9,175 nucleotides of DNA from contig JAGWKW010000047.1 in NCBI GenBank assembly GCA_028865155.1, positions 1 to 9,175 on the forward strand. Reading direction: 5' to 3'. The stretch is from Alphaproteobacteria bacterium (GTDB taxonomy: Bacteria > Pseudomonadota > Alphaproteobacteria > UBA9219). Shown here in pieces: positions 6,376 to 9,175 of this stretch. A program made the position numbers and the translations under genes. How positions within the stretch are numbered: position 1 is the first letter of the stretch; every line of letters starts with the position of its first letter. The notes under the pieces were generated by a model. That model worked only from the letters and a program-made list of their open reading frames with translations. It was not told the origin of the DNA and made no database searches.

Positions 6376-7551
6376 TTATCTTTCGACACACATCGCAATG
6401 CCCATGCCGCCGCCGATGCACAGCGTCGCCAGGCCTTTCTTCGCGTTCCGCTTCTGCATTTCGTGGAGCAACGTCACGAAAATGCGCGCGCCCGACGCGC
6501 CGATCGGATGACCGAGCGCAACCGCGCCGCCATTGACATTGACCTTCGATACATCCCAGCCCATTTCCTTGTTCACGGCGCAGGCCTGCGCGGCAAAGGC
6601 TTCATTGGCTTCGATCAAATCGAGATCGCCGATCTTCCAGCCCGCTTTTTCCAGAGCCTTGCGGCTCGACGGAATCGGCCCCGTGCCCATGATGGAAGGA
6701 TCGACGCCGCAGGTCGCCCACGACGCGATACGCGCCAAAGGCGTCACGCCGCGCTTGGCCGCTTCCTCCTCACTCATCAGCACCAACGCCGCCGCCCCGT
6801 CATTGAGAGTCGAGGCATTGCCGGCCGTAACCGTGCCGTCTTTTGCAAAAGCCGGGCGCAATTTCGCCAAACCTTCGAGCGTCGTGCCCATGCGCACGCC
6901 TTCGTCGGTGTCGAAGGTGATGTCGCCCTTCTTGTTCTTGATGGTAACCGGCACGATTTCATCCTTGAACCGCCCGGCCTTGACCGCAGCTTCGGCCTTG
7001 TTCTGCGACGCCACGGCGAACTGGTCCTGCATCTCGCGCGTGATGCCGAACTTGGCCGCGACATTTTCGGCCGTAACGCCCATGTGGTAATCGTTGAAGG
7101 CATCCCACAGCCCGTCCTTGATCATCGTGTCGGTCAATTGCGCATCGCCGAATTTGATGCCGCCGCGCATATAAATCGCGTGGGGCGCGAGCGTCATATT
7201 CTCCATCCCGCCCGCAACGACAATCGACGCGTCGCCGGACTTGATCGACATGAAACCATTGGCGACGGCGCGCAGGCCCGAACCGCAAATCTGGTTCACG
7301 GCATAGGCCGTCACTTCCGCCGGGATGCCCGCGGCGATGGCGGCCTGCCGGGCGGGGCCTTGTCCCTGCGCCGCAGCCAGCACATGGCCCAGAACGGTTT
7401 CGGACACGTCGCCGGGGGCGGTCTTGGCGCGGCTCAAAGCTTCCTTGATGCAAATCGTGGCGAGCGACGAAGCCGGCTGCGCGCCAAGCGCGCCGCTGAA
7501 AGAACCGATGGCGGTACGGACGGCGCTGGCGATAACGATGGATGAAGACAT
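6376..7551 (-). CDS. phaA: Acetyl-CoA acetyltransferase (beta-ketothiolase)
   Basis: This thiolase (EC 2.3.1.9) joins two acetyl-CoA to acetoacetyl-CoA, the first step of polyhydroxybutyrate synthesis; it can also run in reverse. The 391 residues match the family length. The nucleophile is Cys89 in NQICGSGL, and the other catalytic residues are His348 (GHPIG) and Cys378 (CIGGG), at the same positions as in the Zoogloea ramigera enzyme. NEAFA and GGMENM motifs are present. ATG at 7551 has AAAGGG 8 nt upstream. phaB follows at 32 bp. The polymer synthase phaC and phasin genes are not in the window. The gene is divergent from ihfA across a 257-bp shared regulatory gap. Confidence 0.95.
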   Translation of the reverse strand: MSSSIVIASAVRTAIGSFSGALGAQPASSLATICIKEALSRAKTAPGDVSETVLGHVLAAAQGQGPARQAAIAAGIPAEVTAYAVNQICGSGLRAVANGFMSIKSGDASIVVAGGMENMTLAPHAIYMRGGIKFGDAQLTDTMIKDGLWDAFNDYHMGVTAENVAAKFGITREMQDQFAVASQNKAEAAVKAGRFKDEIVPVTIKNKKGDITFDTDEGVRMGTTLEGLAKLRPAFAKDGTVTAGNASTLNDGAAALVLMSEEEAAKRGVTPLARIASWATCGVDPSIMGTGPIPSSRKALEKAGWKIGDLDLIEANEAFAAQACAVNKEMGWDVSKVNVNGGAVALGHPIGASGARIFVTLLHEMQKRNAKKGLATLCIGGGMGIAMCVER

Positions 7552-7593
7552 AGGCGTAACCCTTTGACAAAATGGGCGGGAAAGGCTGTCCGC

Positions 7594-7622
7594 ACAGTAG
7601 GCTCAGATACAGGATGAATCAA
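7594..7622 (-). promoter_or_regulatory. Weak promoter candidate for phaAB
   Basis: On the minus strand TTGATT (plus 7617-7622) and TACTGT (plus 7594-7599) are 17 bp apart, matching 4 and 3 of 6 consensus positions. The -10 overlaps a small inverted repeat CTGT-CCGC-ACAG (7586-7597). Tentative. Confidence 0.2.
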
Positions 7623-7755
7623 GAGCGCTACCGTGCAGCGCACACTTGGGAAAACACCATAAATCAAGGCGCTGCGAATCCGTCTATGATCCCGGTCAAG
7701 CCGCAGCGAGAATCGGGAGCTTTCGCGATTCAGTTTGGGGGATTTGACCAAACCC

Positions 7756-7786
7756 TTGTTTTCCATTAGGCTTTGTCATGTATAGA
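7756..7786 (+). promoter_or_regulatory. Putative promoter of ihfA
   Basis: TTGTTT (7756-7761) precedes TATAGA (7781-7786) with a 19-bp spacer, or TGTATA (7779-7784) with 17 bp. An alternative -35, TTGACC (7744-7749), is a better hexamer but has a poor partner (TAGGCT at 7767). Transcription would start about 7791, giving a leader of about 20 nt that contains the ribosome site. Confidence 0.3.
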
Positions 7787-7808
7787 TTCGCGAGAGGAGC
7801 CGCCGCCT

Positions 7809-8147
7809 ATGACCGAAACGACCGTAACCCGCGCCCAGCTGGCGGAAGCCGTCTATCAGGAAGTCGGATTGTCGCGTAACGACTCCGCCCAGATGGTCGA
7901 TGAAATCCTCGAAGAAGTCAGCCAGGCGCTTATCAAAGGCGGCTCGGTCAAGCTGTCCTCGTTCGGCAGCTTCCAGGTGCGCAGCAAAGGCGAACGCATC
8001 GGCCGCAACCCGAAAACCGGCGAAGAAGTGCCGATCAAGCCGCGCCGCGTCCTGATTTTCCGCGCCAGCCACGTTCTAAAAGACAAAATCAACCGTTCCC
8101 TGCTCGGCCCTTCGGCCAAACCCGAAACGACGCGGAGTGACGCATGA
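7809..8147 (+). CDS. ihfA: Integration host factor subunit alpha
   Basis: This is a nucleoid-associated DNA-bending protein that works as a heterodimer with IhfB in recombination, replication and transcription. It has 112 residues (E. coli 99), with a short hydrophilic extension at the end. The HU/IHF fold is clear: helical dimerisation part [20 protein letters not shown], then [12 protein letters not shown], then the DNA-intercalating beta arm [12 protein letters not shown] (65-76) with Pro68 at its tip, then [10 protein letters not shown]. The alpha subunit is called from the GLS...F.EEVSQAL, VKLSSFG and PRRV pattern rather than HU or IhfB. ATG at 7809 is preceded by AGAGGAG (7793-7799); an upstream in-frame ATG at 7773 would add 12 residues unlike the family. 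Its TGA overlaps the next gene's ATG. Confidence 0.92.
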   Translation: MTETTVTRAQLAEAVYQEVGLSRNDSAQMVDEILEEVSQALIKGGSVKLSSFGSFQVRSKGERIGRNPKTGEEVPIKPRRVLIFRASHVLKDKINRSLLGPSAKPETTRSDA

Positions 8148-8653
8148 ACACAGGACTTCAGGATCACGCCACATCTTCCGTTTCCGTCGCGACGCCTTCG
8201 TCTACGAGTTCGGTTTCGTCCGGCGACCTGAAATCCCCGACCGCCTTTCGCACGATCAGCGAAGTTGCGGAAGACCTTGCCCTGCCCCAGCACGTCCTGC
8301 GCTTCTGGGAAAGCAAATTCCAGCAGATCAAGCCGCTCAAACGCGGCGGCGGGCGCCGTTACTACCGCCCCGAAGACATTCAGGTCATCCACAACATCAA
8401 AGACCTGCTCTATAACCAGGGCTTCACGATCCGCGGCGTGCAGAAGCTGCTGCGCGAGGGCGGCAAATCGCCTTTCGCGCGCGGGGCGATGGATTCGCAT
8501 GTGCCGCCGGCTTCGGTTGTTCCTTTGCATGCGCCCGGCAACAGCGTGGCGCCCGCGCCCGGCGGGCTTGCACCTGAAAAACGCCGCGAAATCGAAGGCG
8601 TGTTGAACGAATTGAAGACGCTGCGCGAACTCTTGCGCCAGAGTGGCATTTAA
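8144..8653 (+). CDS. MerR-family transcriptional regulator
   Basis: This 169-residue DNA-binding protein has a MerR winged helix-turn-helix at about 35-105 ([25 protein letters not shown], then [19 protein letters not shown]). A Ser/Thr-rich, probably disordered N-terminus of about 33 residues precedes it. A Pro/Ala-rich linker (about 117-143) leads to a C-terminal helix ([20 protein letters not shown]) likely to be the dimerisation coiled coil. There is no cysteine at all, so it is not a metal sensor of the classical MerR/CueR kind. It lacks a larger ligand domain. The ATG overlaps the ihfA stop (ATGA), and GGAG lies at 8134-8137, so the two genes are translationally coupled. The ihfA-merR-tRNA-Pro order recurs in alphaproteobacteria; its targets are not known to me. 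Confidence 0.9.
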   Translation: MNTGLQDHATSSVSVATPSSTSSVSSGDLKSPTAFRTISEVAEDLALPQHVLRFWESKFQQIKPLKRGGGRRYYRPEDIQVIHNIKDLLYNQGFTIRGVQKLLREGGKSPFARGAMDSHVPPASVVPLHAPGNSVAPAPGGLAPEKRREIEGVLNELKTLRELLRQSGI

Positions 8654-8662
8654 ACCTATAGT
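8633..8662 (+). promoter_or_regulatory. Promoter of tRNA-Pro
   Basis: TTGCGC (8633-8638) and TATAGT (8657-8662; 5 of 6 matches) are 18 bp apart, followed by a GC-rich discriminator GCGCGCC. That is typical of stringently controlled stable-RNA promoters. The -35 lies inside the last codons of the MerR-type gene. Transcription would begin about 10 nt before the mature tRNA. Confidence 0.5.
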
Positions 8663-8679
8663 GCGCGCCTTCTTACGGC

Positions 8680-8756
8680 CGGGATGTAGCGCAGCCTGGT
8701 AGCGCATCAGTCTGGGGGACTGGGGGTCGTGGGTTCAAATCCCGCCATCCCGACCA
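8680..8756 (+). tRNA. tRNA-Pro (anticodon GGG)
   Basis: A complete 77-nt cloverleaf is visible. The acceptor stem pairs CGGGATG with CATCCCG, with C at position 1 and discriminator A (the bacterial tRNA-Pro identity pattern), and CCA is encoded. The D stem is GCGC/GCGC, the anticodon stem TCAGT/ACTGG with loop CTGGGGG (anticodon GGG), and the T arm GTGGG-TTCAAAT-CCCGC. It decodes CCC and CCU. An integrase gene overlaps its 3' part on the other strand, so the 3' end has probably been rebuilt by an integrated element; no stem is disrupted. Confidence 0.97.
8707..8756. other. Probable attachment site in the tRNA-Pro 3' half
   Basis: Tyrosine-recombinase elements commonly integrate into tRNA 3' ends and carry a copy of that end, leaving the tRNA intact. 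Here the recombinase gene directly abuts and overlaps this 3' segment. The exact core cannot be set without the other junction, which is outside the window. Coordinates mark the overlap with the coding frame, not a measured core. Confidence 0.5.
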
Positions 8757-9175
8757 TATTCTTCAAATAGTTAGGCGAAATCCCCATCGCCTCATCCGCT
8801 TCTATAAGGGACTCTTGTAAGGGACTCCGGCCATCTTCCGCTTGCTCGGACTTCGTGACGGACGTTGCAAATAGCTGGCTGGTGATCGAATCAACGGCCT
8901 TGCGGCGTACTTTATCGGCAACGCGGATGTAGCGCATGGTGGTGGAGAAATCGCGGTGCCGCGCCAAGTCCTGCACCACGGCGGCGGGCATCTCCTGCGC
9001 CACGGCTGTAACGAAGGTGGCCTTCGTGTTGTGGAACACGTGGCGACCCTTCAATCCGGCCTTGGCTAGGGCGTTTTCCCAAGCTGTTTGGGAAAACTTC
9101 ACAGGACGCCATTTCTCCTTCGTTTTGACGCCGCCCGTGCGGTAGAGGATCAAGTGCTGCTGTCCTAGCTGCTTC
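8707..9175 (-). CDS. Tyrosine recombinase/phage-type integrase, C-terminal part
   Basis: The frame is open to the right edge, so the N-terminus lies outside; about 155 C-terminal residues are visible. The catalytic-domain pattern is FHNTKATFVTAVAQ (usual HxLR box), LARHRDFSTTMRYIRVADKVRR (second His box and the nucleophilic Tyr in RYI). The Arg of the HxxR box is Lys here, and the first catalytic Arg would lie beyond the edge. After a linker of about 50 residues, the last 16 residues (from MVGMAGFEPTTP to PPD) are encoded by the complement of tRNA-Pro, and the TGA lies in the anticodon arm. The protein would catalyse insertion and excision of the element to the right. Whether that tail is functional is unknown. 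Confidence 0.85.
   Translation of the reverse strand, partial: KQLGQQHLILYRTGGVKTKEKWRPVKFSQTAWENALAKAGLKGRHVFHNTKATFVTAVAQEMPAAVVQDLARHRDFSTTMRYIRVADKVRRKAVDSITSQLFATSVTKSEQAEDGRSPLQESLIEADEAMGISPNYLKNMVGMAGFEPTTPSPPD

Noticed and set aside
6346..7545. A 399-codon open frame on the plus strand opposite phaA
   Set aside because: It is antisense of a well-identified thiolase gene with low-information, Arg/His-rich sequence and no ribosome site.
1..9175. CRISPR array
   Set aside because: No regularly spaced direct repeats of the needed length are present.

Overview
The window reads as chromosomal DNA of an alphaproteobacterium of moderately high GC. The evidence is the gene set (hemC, LonA, a phaA-phaB pair, an IHF-alpha gene overlapping a MerR-type regulator gene with tRNA-Pro after it), the alphaproteobacterial look of the proteins, and two kinds of GC-rich intergenic hairpin repeat. 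I cannot name the order or genus. A housekeeping core (about 1190-8756) is flanked on both sides by accessory DNA.

Left flank (1-1225): the base composition is visibly more AT-rich up to about 730. It holds the 3' end of an unrecognised gene (+), a small predicted membrane protein (-) with a strong Shine-Dalgarno and a promoter-proximal palindrome, and an N-terminally truncated relative of plasmid/phage ParB-like partition proteins (-) that still has its intrinsic terminator. The truncation point abuts the hemC promoter.

Core, plus strand: hemC (porphobilinogen deaminase), then a 416-bp spacer with a dispersed hairpin repeat, a perfect 16-bp palindrome, a heat-shock-type (RpoH-like) promoter and a heavily self-complementary leader, then lon (ATP-dependent protease). 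Between lon and phaB lies a 557-bp gene-free spacer with an inverted-repeat element, a candidate small RNA (or long lon 3' UTR) ending in a good intrinsic terminator, and a second copy of the dispersed repeat.

Core, minus strand: phaA-phaB (beta-ketothiolase and acetoacetyl-CoA reductase), an operon that makes (R)-3-hydroxybutyryl-CoA for polyhydroxybutyrate. No phaC lies in the window. Divergent from it is ihfA, whose stop overlaps the start of a MerR-family regulator, followed by tRNA-Pro(GGG) with its own stable-RNA-type promoter.

Right flank (8757-9175): the 3' end of a tyrosine recombinase gene runs antisense into tRNA-Pro, so its last 16 residues are encoded by the tRNA complement. This marks the edge of an integrated element that continues beyond the window. 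I found no clearly novel multi-gene system. The least expected items are the structured lon leader, the candidate ncRNA downstream of lon, and the integrase-tRNA overlap.
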